Origin: Candolleomyces eurysporus
Lineage: Eukaryota > Basidiomycota > Agaricomycetes > Agaricales > Psathyrellaceae
Direction: 5' to 3'
Assembly: GCA_027579435.1 (NCBI GenBank)
Contig: JANBPK010001163.1
Span: forward strand, 1-18,010
Length of the DNA: 18,010 nt
In this document: positions 1 to 8,880 of the stretch, in pieces
Numbering within the stretch: the first letter of the stretch is position 1
Layout: the number at the start of each line of letters is the position of its first letter
Position numbers and translations under genes: made by a program
The notes under the pieces: generated by a model
Told to the model about the DNA's origin: nothing
The model's input: the letters and a program-made list of their open reading frames with translations, nothing else
The model's database searches: none

Positions 1-230
1 TTAGCATAGTTTTTCCCTAGAGAATTACTGCTGTTTTATTTGTGTTTACTTTGCGTTTGCAATCGACTGGATTTGTGACTTTTATCTCGTGCGGCGTGAT
101 ACTAAGTAAAAGAAAGATCAAAGCTATAAAGAAGTAACCTTAGGGTTAACTGTGTGATTATCGAGTACTCCTCGATTACTTGGAATTAGTGTGCACAGAG
201 AGAGAATTTGTACATTCTTAATACTCTACA
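1..230 (+). repeat. LTR-like fragment, copy 1
   Basis: Positions 1-104 align without gaps to 8006-8109, with nine differences that are all transitions, so this is a dispersed repeat. It probably continues to 230, where the sequence ends in AATACTCTACA, a plausible LTR end (CA terminus). The upstream part lies outside the window. In the second copy the equivalent DNA is preceded by a TATATATATATT stretch, which suggests the plus strand is the LTR's sense strand. No primer-binding site can be assigned with confidence. Identity as a retrotransposon LTR is inferred from the TE context; the repeat itself is seen directly. Confidence 0.55.
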
Positions 231-612
231 CTANCCCCCCATACTCGCACCCCCGATTTCGGTGCGGCACGACTACCAAAGGTTTATACATTATACTTAC
301 CTCGCATGGCTCGACTTGGAGCTGGTGTTAGGTGTTAGTTGGTGTGTTAGTAGTCTCACCGTTCTCGGTCTCTTCAGCGCCACCGCCAAATCAAAGGAAG
401 TCGTCAAAAAGAAGCAAATTGTTGAGGAGCCGGTTAAAGAACCGGAAGTAGAGAAGAAGAAGGAGGTCCTCAACGAGCTGGCTGAGGAAGAAGGCAAGGC
501 CCTCTCCTGGGGTGATGAAGATATCAAGATGGAAGAAACTGGCGCGGCGGGAGAAGACAAACTTGTAGAAGAGGAGGAAGACATTGCGGAGGAGGAAGAG
601 GAGACCGATTAA
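208..612 (+). pseudogene. Acidic Lys/Glu-rich ORF fragment, unknown
   Basis: An open frame with no usable ATG runs from inside the LTR-like repeat to a TAA at 610-612. The first half (to about 375) has no protein-like features. From about 378, just after a good splice-acceptor-like CTCTTCAG, the product is strongly charged: Lys/Glu-rich, then an acidic tail of Glu and Asp ending EEEETD. Mixed GAG/GAA and AAG/AAA codon use fits a real coding strand, whereas the antisense frame gives only Ser/Leu runs. It could be the last exon of a disrupted host gene or part of a retroelement ORF. I do not recognise the family. It ends five bases before the converging integrase ORF. Confidence 0.3.
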
Positions 613-616
613 GTAC

Positions 617-2178
617 TCATTCCTCCCTGTCACCGCCCTCTCTTTCTTTTATCTTTAGCCGTGGCATAGACTCGAAGTTATAATCAATGAAATCATTGCT
701 ACCATCTTCTGTTCCTTTAGCTAGCTCATGTATTGCTTCTCCACTCAAATCAAATCCTGTATTCTTATCTGTTCCAACCTTTATTGACTTTCTTGGGTAG
801 TAAGGTATAACTCGGAAGGCCCCAACCTTATTCTGGTAAACTAAGCCATCAAGCTCAGCCAGAATGTAGGCACCACCCTTATTCTGAGTGACGACCACCA
901 TAGGTCCTAAGTAATGCAGCTTCATCTTTTGTTAAGACTAGACTCTACCGCGGTGTTCCTCATAAGCACAAGGTCACCCCGCTTGAAGTTCCAGTCCTTT
1001 ATTGTTGCCTTATTAGCTCTTGTATATTCTTCGACTCGTTTTCTCTTTTCTGCGTCAACTCTTTTCATGGCTTCAGCAACGTGAACCTGATGCTTTGCAA
1101 GCGCCTTAGCTCGAGCGGCAATCAAATCTTCTGTTGCCATCAATCCCGTAGGCAATTCAACCAACCAAGTCGCTTCTTGTACGTCGAGCGGCGTGACAGG
1201 TTCTGCACCAGTAAGCAGGAAGAAAGGGGATCGACCCAATCTTTTTCATACCGTGATACGATCCGCCCACATAACATGGTCGAAAAACCAGAACCATTTA
1301 CTGGCGTCACCACTAGTCACTTTATACAGACTTTGTCGCACGTCCCAGTGGGGCTGTTCCATTTGCCCATTCACCTTTGAATTGTAGCCAGAAATCGAGA
1401 TTCCTGTGATGCCATACTTCTTTCTTAACCATTCAACCACTGCAATAAACGGACCTCCGTTATCAGTCACAATTTGCCTGAGGCAGCCCCATCTGCAGAT
1501 AATATCCGAGAAGAGCCAACCTTCAATGGCCGAGGCATTCTCGTGCCATAAGGGTCGTCCTTCCATCCAGGAGGTCAGAGCGCATCGCCCATGTACAATG
1601 TAGCCATGTCCATTACTAGGCGGCGTCATGTGTAGGGTATCGACGTGCACCGTCTGGAAGATAGAGGGAGTTTCAGTCACCATGGGAGGGATTTTTACCA
1701 AGACCTTCTGTCGTTCTTGACAAAGATGGCAGGTTTTGACATACATTTCCGCATCCCTCTCCAGTTCCGGCCACCAGAAACCCTTAGATATGAAAGTCCG
1801 AGTAGCAAAGTTGCCTCGATGTCCATTTGAGTCATGCGCTCCCTTGAGGATCGACATTCGTTGAGCCAGCTCAATATAGAGTCTATATAGCCCTTCACCA
1901 TCCTCCCATCTATATAGATGACCATCTTTAGATAAGAAGAACTTTGTAGCAAATTGTTCAAAGCTTTTTCAATTCTTTTCTGAGATCTCATGCGGCTTCA
2001 CAGCCGGCGTAGTTAGCCATGCTTGTACTAGAGGTATCCAATCATCTAAACCTCTTCCTTTGTTGGTTCTCCAGGAATCAAGATAGTCCTCTACTTCTGA
2101 CGCTGCTTCATTATCTACTTCAGAGGCAACATTAAGCAGATCATCCGTTGAGAGGGACAAAACCTCATGCTGCTTCAT
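617..2178 (-). pseudogene. Ty3/gypsy integrase, broken
   Basis: The N-terminal tether (2178-1972) is followed, after a TGA, by KDGHLYRWEDGEG and the integrase zinc finger: His8 and His13, Cys43 and Cys46, counted from the Met at 1857. The catalytic core keeps Asp73 (HVDTLHM), Asp132 (VTDNGGPF) and Glu167 (VNGQMEQ), the D,D-35-E arrangement that joins element cDNA to the genome. A TGA at 1246-1248 interrupts the core's end, where ...DRITV is followed by KRLGRSPFFLLTG. After a one-base frameshift near 922 the C-terminal module reads LGPMVVV...GGAYILAELDG, a GPY/F-like module. I see no chromodomain. The stop near 617 is followed within five bases by the converging acidic ORF. Confidence 0.85.
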
Positions 2179-2220
2179 GTCTTCCGCCTCAGTAAGGCAG
2201 GAACGATATACGCAGTCTTC

Positions 2221-2865
2221 TCAAAACACGTCCTTGTCCTCCTCAACTCCTTGAAATAGCAGGCTGCGGATGATAGCATGCGGTATTTCCTGGTAATAAC
2301 CTCTAGTGTCTATCTTGTCCTTAAATTCTTCAAAGTCCAGAGGATCTTCATCCTCTTTGTATTTCTTAGTATATGTTATAGGATCAGGCGGGTCACTATC
2401 CATGAATTCTTCAAACTCGTGCCGTGGCGGATCTCTGGGCTGTGGTAAGCGCCGTGAAAGTCCGTCTGCGGGGAACATCTTGCCCATTACATGGCTAAGT
2501 TCAAAATGGAACTTTCTGACATTCTCTATCCACTGGTTGATAGTCGTGTTTGGTGCCGCTCCAGGGTTTTGTAACAGTCCCTGGACGTACTTCGCGTCTG
2601 TTTCAACAACCAGAGGCCACGCCATAATCAAAGTGTATTCATTTTCTTTGAGTGCCCTCATAATCCCATATAATTCCCTCTTAGGCTGAGAATAATTTGC
2701 CTCTGTATCATTGAGGGAGGTAGACCCAAACCTTATATAGTGCCATTTATTCTTTTCTTGGGGATCTTGTTGACTGATGTACCAGCCGACTGCCATATAG
2801 GAAGTATCCACAGAGAGGCGCACAGGTGCCCCACTATGAACATCAAGCGGCTTGAGAGGGAGCAT
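2221..2865 (-). pseudogene. Ty3/gypsy RNase H domain
   Basis: The 214-residue frame holds an RNase H fold of Ty3/gypsy type. Likely catalytic residues are the Asp in SVDTSYMAVGWYIS (near residue 20), the Glu in PKRELYGIMRAL, the Asp in VVETDAKYVQGLL and the Asp in FPADGLSRR. All four are present, so this domain is better preserved than the RT before it. The domain degrades the RNA strand of the RNA:DNA hybrid during reverse transcription. After it comes an acidic tether (EDEDPLDFEEF) leading to the integrase. The frame ends in TGA at 2221-2223; the same frame then continues open to the next TGA at 1969, so this looks like a point mutation, not a natural end. Confidence 0.8.
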
Positions 2866-4404
2866 TCTTTACCGCATCCTTTAGATCTGCCATAGCCTTA
2901 TCTTGTTCAGGACCCCATTCCCAAGAAACCGTTTTCCGGGTGAGTTTCTGAATAGGCTCAGCTCGCACAGCATAGTTAGGGATGAATACCCTGAATGTAC
3001 CAACGATTCCTAAGAAAGACCTCACGTCCGTGACTTCTCTACATGGTCCCCAGCGGGTGATAACACCGACGCAGTCTGGAGTGGGCTTTCTTCCTTCATA
3101 AGAGACTAAGTGCCCTACTACAGTGACTTCCGGCCTGCATAAGCAGGTCTTCTTTCTTGAGAAAGTGCCGCTGCAGTACTTTATTCTTTGAATAACACGA
3201 TTGACGTCCTGAATATGTTCCCAGACAAACCTTCTTATGCCTGGGTTCTCAGGTATAGTCTCATAACCACCACCTGGTAGCTCGTACCGCGTCGCAGGTC
3301 CTTTAACAGGAACATTGTCCACAAAGGGTGCTGTGAACTTAGGGATTTTGGGCTGCAGGATAGCAGTAATGTCTTTGTGGAAAATGGGTACAGAGTTCGT
3401 CCAACCCATGGGCAAAGTAACTAGTCTCATAGCACCGAACGGCGTCTGGAACGTAGTCAAATCCCGAGACCGCTTGTTGAGAATGCGTTCATCGTAGCCA
3501 ACATAAAGATCCATTGTCGTGCCGCACGATCGTCCGCAAAATGACTAGCCAATTCCTCTGTGTTGGGAGGAAGACCTGAATGTGCAATAGTCACAGCGTT
3601 GAGCAGCTCGAGACTGTGCACAATCCTTAAACTTTTACCGTCCTTTTTCAGTACGCAGAACCACCTACTGCGATATGAAGAGCTTGAGGGTTCATAGACT
3701 CTGGCTGCTATCTTGCTTCTCATCATCTCGCAAACCAGCTCGAACAGAAATGGAGGAACCAGCTTAATATTCTGGACCCAAGGTCTGTGAAGAACCATAG
3801 CAATTCAGACCGGCGTGAAGAAGTCCTCTCGGAACTTGTCCTGCTCCGCTTCCGTCCAGGCAAAAGCAGCATTCTGCTCAGCCATAAGATGATGCATAAG
3901 CTTCCTTTCTTCAGAAGTCCAAAATCCAGGGTGAGCCTTATCAAAATCCTCCATCCTTTCTTGTGTATACCTTCCTTTTGGTGAAAACTCGGGTGGCATC
4001 GGAGAGAGCTTAGGCATGCCTGCTAAAGGATCCCCTGTAATGTTGTGTACAATGCAAAATTCTTCAGGGAGAGTACCATAGACAGGTCTAACCTTCTTAT
4101 CGACCGGCTTATATTTCTTGCCAGTCGAAACTCCTTTTACCTTTGCCTCCTGAGCCTTAGGATTTCCTGATACTTGACCTTGTGTAAAAGATTCTTGCAT
4201 AGTTAGGAGGTACTGTTCAAATACCTCCCTGTCCTTTGGATCTATTCTTGGTTCATATAATGCTTGTTGTAAGTAAACTATTTTCTTTTCTTCTTGAGTG
4301 AATGAATGACCATCCAGTGGTTCTGCGGTAGCCATTATCTTAGGAATGCCATCTTCCAACATTTCTAGAATGACTGCTATTTCCTCTCCTTGAAACGAAT
4401 TCAA
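2843..4404 (-). pseudogene. Ty3/gypsy reverse transcriptase, broken
   Basis: Three frames together cover a pre-RT linker (4404-3808), the RT fingers (3798-3457, with RSRWFCVLKKDGKSLRIVHS) and the palm and thumb (3514-2843). The first catalytic Asp lies in MDLYVGYDE near 3510. The block DLTTFQTPFGAMRLVTLPMGW is typical of basidiomycete Ty3 RTs. The catalytic box reads FVDN (N codon at 3314-3316) where Y/F-x-D-D is required, so an essential metal-binding Asp is lost. A TGA at 3805-3807 and a frameshift near 3480 also break it. The thumb and connection region (LVSYEGRKPTPDC, VRSFLGIVGTFRVFIPNYA) is well preserved. It runs into the RNase H frame through another frameshift near 2850. Confidence 0.85.
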
Positions 4405-4724
4405 ATCCTCGAGGTTCGAAAAGAAGCGCTCAACTCATCCCGGTAGAGTTCAGGAATCTCGCCCCACGGGAAAGAGGGAACGACGACTTGTTGTCCTGAG
4501 TTTGGATCGGTGAGCGTCATCATATGCGAGCCATTGGGATGGTTGTGAGATTGAGCACTCATGACCAAGAGGAACGGCCGTCCAAGCAAAATCTTGTATG
4601 CCGTGTCACGAACGATGTGTAGCTGAACATAAGCTATGACACCATCTCCACATTGAATTGGTACGTTCCTTGCTAATCCTAACGTTCTTGCCGTGGTGCG
4701 GTGATATGCTGTCTGCGTAGACAC
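4401..4724 (-). pseudogene. Ty3/gypsy protease C-terminal remnant
   Basis: The 107-residue frame carries YKILLGRPFL at about residues 43-52. This is the conserved hydrophobic-ILLGRPF block at the C-terminal end of retropepsins in Ty3/gypsy polyproteins. The catalytic Asp (D-T/S-G) block, which should lie upstream, is absent: the frame runs into repeat X at 4720. After the protease block come about 50 residues of linker. The frame ends in a stop overlapping the start of the next frame at 4401-4404, so a small frameshift separates protease from the RT region. The protease would have cut Gag-Pol in virus-like particles; this remnant cannot. Confidence 0.75.
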
Positions 4725-5910
4725 CCTCTAAAATTCGCAAATCTATTCGTAAAGTTCGCGAATCGACGTAGATAATTAAAGAGATCTTCTTGAAGGAAGG
4801 GAAATATAAGAGTTGGAGTTAGCCCTGACCATCAACTCAGCAGACGCCCTAGAGAACGAAAGAACATTGAGTAAGACGGTTCTGCGACGACACTTTAAGT
4901 TCACAAAGGTCTCGCGAATGTATCTGAAACACAGTCATACTATCCGAAGTCTAACTAGCATGCCTGACCTGGCGAGGTACGATGCTAGAGGGAGTTGTGC
5001 ACATTACAAGGGAATTCGCCCTGACACTCACTAAGCAGAAGACTTCACGGAGCAGCCGGTGGCTTTGAGAATTGATGAGCGATCCGCTAAGTCACTAAGC
5101 GTTGACGTTACCAGAATTGGCAGGAACGGAAGCAGTGATCAATGTCGGACAACTAATCTGAAGTTCGTGAACCTGCTCGGAAAACCAGAAAGTACGACTA
5201 AAAGCTTATGTGGTCATCAACCCGAAGCTCAGTCAGCCTGTCCATAGCCAAGAGATAGAAAGAGTCAGCAGAGTAGTGAAGCAGTGTGGCTTGGAGGAGC
5301 CAAGCACCCAAAATTTGGATCAATTCATCAGATTAGGTGCGCGAACAGAAGGGCGCGCTCTCCAGAAGCAATCCTTGGTGAATATCCATGTGGACTCGAC
5401 AACAGCCGCATCCAGAACAGGTTCGCAAAGCGCCTGGGCTGCGTTCCATGGTTTGAGACTCAACTCTTGGCCTTTGATACCCTCATGTGATTGTGTTTCT
5501 TATCTCTCTCTGTCTCTGTCATCCGTTTGTTCCTTTGCCTGCTTGCCAAACAATAATTGCCTATATCTACATCTCTGTTTTATCCATTATAGCATTAGCA
5601 GGTAGCTAGCATTTGTAGTTTGCGTCGGGACCGTGTTCCCAGGAATCTACAAGAGCCATCTGTTATCGAGAAAAGAGTGTTTAAGTTCGCGAAGTCAATC
5701 AGAGTCGTGTTGCTTGCGTTTATTGAATTGTTCTTGCGTTAAAGTTACTTGAGGCCGTGCCCTCTGTTCACGAAGTTATCCGTCGTATCTTGAACCTTAC
5801 CGTGTGTTAACAAAGTCACTTCGTGAAGCATTTCTATCGTTGCTGGTTGAGCCTTAGCTCCCCCTCAAACTTGCGATCGTACAAGAAGAGTTCTAGAAGC
5901 CTCTGTTGAC
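4721..5910 (+). repeat. Repeat X, copy a (3' 1.19 kb)
   Basis: This segment is homologous along its whole length to the reverse complement of 9003-10189. It starts ACACCCTCTAAAATTCGC (copy c: ACACCCTATAAAATTCGC) and ends CCTCTGTTGAC (copy c: CCTCTGTCGAC). It interrupts the Ty3/gypsy protease at its left edge and abuts a reverse-transcriptase fragment at its right. It holds five TTCRYGAA octamers (4755, 5164, 5686, 5767, 5820). A shared reading frame exists in both copies but has no recognised domain. The nature of X is unresolved: a long LTR or an unclassified DNA transposon. Confidence 0.8.
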
Positions 5911-6809
5911 TAAGGAAACGGCAGACTTCCTTAGCCAACCAAGGCACAGTTTTGCTCCCGTCGGGTTTGATTCCGTCATGGCCAATGATGTGCCCAAGGA
6001 ACTTAACCTCCATGCAACAAAAAACAGCTTTCGTTGCATTCAGGAATAGCTTGTGGGCCTGGATGGCATCAAGGATGAGGCACAAGTTTCTCCTGTGTTC
6101 TTCAAGTGAAGATGACCAGACTATAATGTCATCAAGATACATGTGGCAGAACTTCCCAACGTAGTCTGCCAGGGCATGGCGCATGTGCTGCTGATGCATT
6201 TGGGGGGAATTCTTGAAGCCCATGGGCGTGGACGTCACAGTCAATGGAATGTCATCCGGGTGCATACAAGTTTGGAAGAAACTGTTAGTCATATCAAACT
6301 TTGCCCAGTACTTCCCTTTTGCTGCATTGGCGAGGATGTCGTCAACCTGAGGCAAAGGGGTTTTGTCCAGCTGCTGGTAATCAATCACCCATTGAGGCAG
6401 CGCTGTTGGATCAGCTTTGGGAATGAGGAAAGAGGGCGAGGCATGGTGGGAGTCCGAGGGTCGGATGCGCCCAGCAGTGAGGTGGTCATCAATGATGGTC
6501 GACCAGGCCTCTTGGTACTTGCGCGGCAAAGCATAGGAGCGGGATTCAATACTCTTAGTGGCATCAATCAGGGCAATGCGGCACAGGTTGTCAGAAGGGA
6601 GCTCGTGCACCAGGGGCAGGGCGCCAAAGACATTGCCATACTCCCTCCTGAAGGACTGGTCAATGTCCAGTGCTGCGGCGCTTGTCAATTCAGACTCGAT
6701 GGCAGAGACAAGCGCAGCAACAGTGGCGCTAGTAGCCACCCCAAGCCAGGGAGAGGTGCCCGAAGGCAAGGGCGGACCAGGGGAGGGTGGGACTGGAAAC
6801 AGGACTCAT
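5911..6809 (-). pseudogene. Reverse transcriptase fragment, second Ty3-like family
   Basis: A single open frame (track of residues from 6769) encodes most of an RT core: RIRPSDSHHASPSFLIPKAD (fingers), first catalytic Asp in KYWAKFDMTNSFFQT (about residue 159), the PMGFKNSPQ block, and an intact YLDD at about residues 211-214, then FLGHIIGHDGIKPDGSKT. It differs from the RT at 2843-4404, so it belongs to another Ty3 family. It lacks protease, RNase H and integrase. After GSKT a few residues appear deleted, then KEVCRFLS leads straight into repeat X, which supplies the last 20 or so residues to the stop at 5834. On the other side X copy b starts at 6810. The core is catalytically plausible but the gene is cut at both ends. 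Confidence 0.85.
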
Positions 6810-6950
6810 GTTGATACGACCATGTTCACTTTTTTGTGAATAAATACCCATTTTATTGAATGTTTCGTTCATAATTCAATTAACAGTCGTGTCTATTTAA
6901 TCTCTACCCTCTGAAACCTATCCAGTATGGAGACAACTCACGCAGTGTGA
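6810..6950 (+). repeat. Repeat X, copy b (5' 141 bp)
   Basis: Homologous to the reverse complement of 10204-10342, from GTTGATACGACCATGTTCAC through an AATACCCATTTTATTGAAT block and TGTCTATTTAATCTCTA to CGCAGTG. Homology stops at about 6947-6950, close to the internal point of X at which copy a begins, so copies a and b supply complementary parts of one X unit. It abuts the RT fragment on its left. The reverse strand carries an AATAAA. Confidence 0.75.
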
Positions 6951-7371
6951 AGGATCATTTAAGAAGTACAATACTCTTGGGGTTCACGAGAGTTGGAGTC
7001 TACTCAAGGACTGCCGACTTAGAGGCGCGCCTGCCATATGCCCAAGATTAGGGTTTAGTAAGCCAGCCAGTTGGCACTGCTTCAGATCAAACGGCGTACC
7101 CTGCAGCTAAAAGGTCCAATTTCACTACTAAAGTAATAGAGGTGGTTTCCTAGACACTAAAGGTACCTATCCTCTTGCGCAGCCTCACATTAATCGAGTA
7201 TATTCAGTGCTAGAGCAGTGGGGCGAGTCCCTAAGCACATAAAGAGATGCGTGGCAAGGTTTTGGCACATCAGACGGCATGATGGCTGGCGCAGCACAAG
7301 AAAGGAACTCGAAAAGTACTCTGAAAGGAAAGTTGTTCACGGAAAGAGATAACCCGGAGGGCAGTCACAAG
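6951..7371. other. Non-coding spacer, no gene recognised
   Basis: About 420 bases without a convincing ORF, RNA gene or match to another part of the window. Its right end (GGGCAGTCACAAG) is the left flank of the MITE. Probably old repeat-derived DNA. Confidence 0.5.
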
Positions 7372-7651
7372 CACTGCTGGGATCCAATTGTTTTGCATTT
7401 GGCAAAATCGTTGCAAAACGCATCCTTTGATTAGAAAATTTTGATACTATTCTGCATTGGGCCAAAATGTGATGCAAAATGCGATTATTTGTCTTTTGCG
7501 GCCTGCAATACACGGAATCTGGCGTTTTGCGGGCGGCAATACGCAAATAATTGTCTTTCGCGCATTGCAAGAGGTTTTTCAGAACCTAACATTTTTTGGA
7601 TTCGTTTTGCACGCATCTTGCAGACCGCAGAAAAGTTGGATCCCAGCAGTG
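7372..7651. mobile_element. CACTA-like foldback MITE, 280 bp
   Basis: The ends are a perfect 16-bp terminal inverted repeat, CACTGCTGGGATCCAA at 7372-7387 and TTGGATCCCAGCAGTG at 7636-7651. They are flanked by AAG on both sides (7369-7371 and 7652-7654), a candidate 3-bp target duplication. CACTG/CAGTG termini with a 3-bp duplication are the hallmark of the CACTA (EnSpm) superfamily. Pairing continues imperfectly inwards, and a central inverted repeat (ATTATTTG 7484-7491 with CAAATAAT 7544-7551) makes most of the element foldable. The interior is dense in TTTTGC/GCAAAA motifs, possible subterminal transposase sites. There is no coding capacity, so it would depend on a transposase in trans. 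Confidence 0.8.
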
Positions 7652-7851
7652 AAGGGACTTGCCAAGATGGATCTGTTCAATTGACAGAGGTCCAACTCCT
7701 CCTCACACAGCTCGAGCAAAGGTACACCAGGGCAGTGGTTGGAATAACCATAGACCGACCACTCTTGATCAACTTTGGCATCCTGCTCGGCATACTAGAA
7801 AAGGCAACAAGAATCTATTAATAGTCACAGTGCGAGTGCAGGAGTGGCACT

Positions 7852-8109
7852 GTGGCACCTTGGCGTATCCAATACTCTCTTTTATCTCTTTATCTCTCTC
7901 ACTNAGCTGGGGTCTGGACTCTTTTATTTATAAAACTTGTGTACACCTATTTACCATGCTCTGGTGATTGCGTGGCTCCAGATAGTATATATATATTGGA
8001 CTCTTTTAGCGTAGTTTTTCCCCAGAGAATTACTGCTGTCTTATTTGCGTTTACTTTGCGTTTGCAATTGACTGGATTTGTGACTTTTATCTTGCACGGC
8101 GTGGTACTA
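7852..8109 (+). repeat. LTR-like fragment, copy 2
   Basis: Positions 8006-8109 match 1-104 with nine transitions and no gaps. The upstream 150 bp, beyond the window edge for copy 1, carry pyrimidine-rich repeats (TCTCTTTATCTCTCTC) and two TATA-like stretches (TTTATAAA near 7929; TATATATATATT near 7987), as in an LTR promoter region. The left border is uncertain; TGTGGCAC at about 7850 is one candidate. The right border is sharp: homology stops at TACTA (8109) and the oppositely oriented Gag fragment begins at once. Confidence 0.55.
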
Positions 8110-8880
8110 CTGTGGAGGCCCTGTCAGTGTGGGTGCAGTCAACGTCGGTCTGCGTCAAGGTATGGTACTTGGAGGCATCTGGCCACTTGAGGCAGTTAGC
8201 GGGGTGATGAGTAACAAAGAACCTCCTGCACTTGAAGCAACCGTTGTTGTTTTCCAAAAGCTTCCTTTTCTCTGGGGTCAACACAGGGCAGCAAACACGG
8301 TTAGCATCGGCGTTGGTGAGAGTGAAAGTCACCCATCCTGAAACAGGGGCAGCAGAGGGACCTGAGGCGGCGTGATTGGTCTTCTGCTTCTTAGGAGGAG
8401 GAGCCTGGGTCTGCTGGGTCCAGAGGAACTCAGCCATGGCAGCGAGATCTGCAGTATAAAGCTCATATTTGTTGTTGACTGCATCCAGCCAGTCGTTGAA
8501 CTCCTTGATCGCAGTGAAGGTGGCGGCCTTGGTATGGAGACAGAGATGGGGGTCCATCAAGGTGGAGATCTCGACCCAGACCTGTTTCTCGTCCATCGCA
8601 TAGGGCATGCCATCAAGGTGGGAGGCCTGGGCACAGAAATCCTGGGCCCACTCGTAGAAATGAGCAGAGCCTTGGGAAAAGGTACACAGCTTGTCCGAGA
8701 GATTCATATCCCAGTGCTTCTCTGTCCAGCGGGTCAAGAACTTGTCGATGAAGTTGTCCCAAGTCTTCTTCAACAGCTCTGTGCGGTTCAGTTTTATCCA
8801 CTGCTTGTGCTTGAAGTCTTTGAAACTGCTCAAGACCCACAGGACCTTCTTGTCGTCGGTGATGTGCAGGTAGCAAACTA
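8110..8880 (-). pseudogene. Ty3-like retrotransposon Gag fragment
   Basis: The minus frame reads YLHITDDKKVLWVLSSF, then a capsid-like helical region (LLKKTWDNFIDKFLTRW, FYEWAQDFCAQASHL, TAIKEFNDWLDAVNNKYELY), a Pro/Lys/Gln-rich linker (TQAPPPKKQKTNHA) and one zinc knuckle, CFKCRRFFVTHHPANC. The knuckle spacing (C-x2-C-x6/7-H-x3/4-C) is wider than the classical C-x2-C-x4-H-x4-C. Gag builds the particle shell and binds element RNA. Both ends are broken: the N-terminus ends at about 8880 before a spacer and repeat X, and the C-terminus runs into the LTR-like copy at 8109, leading to a chance stop at 8087. It may belong with the RT fragment at 5911-6809, but nothing proves this. Confidence 0.75.

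Larger units (their letters stand above)
617..4720 (-). mobile_element. Degenerate Ty3/gypsy retrotransposon (pol part)
   Basis: Read on the minus strand the order is protease C-terminus, pre-RT linker, reverse transcriptase, RNase H, zinc-finger integrase and GPY/F-like C-terminal module. RT-RH before IN is the Ty3/gypsy order; Ty1/copia has IN first. The frame changes near 4401, 3480, 2850 and 922, and in-frame TGA stops lie at 3805-3807, 2221-2223, 1969-1971 and 1246-1248, so it is dead. The 5' part (gag, most of protease, 5' LTR) is missing because repeat X begins at 4721. No minus-sense 3' LTR is recognisable left of 617. Confidence 0.9.

Noticed and set aside
1246..3807. Reading TGA as a sense codon in the pol frame
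   Set aside because: Frameshifts and a lost catalytic Asp show the element is dead, and mef1 and bud32 read normally with the standard code.
6143..6814. 223-residue plus-strand ORF
   Set aside because: Antisense of the RT fragment that has YLDD and the other RT blocks.
7364..7659. MITE as a hAT element with 8-bp target duplication
   Set aside because: The eight bases on the two sides (GTCACAAG and AAGGGACT) do not match; only the 3-bp AAG is shared.
7337..7821. ORFs on both strands across 7337-7821
   Set aside because: They run through the palindromic MITE, so the similar frames on the two strands are produced by the inverted repeat.
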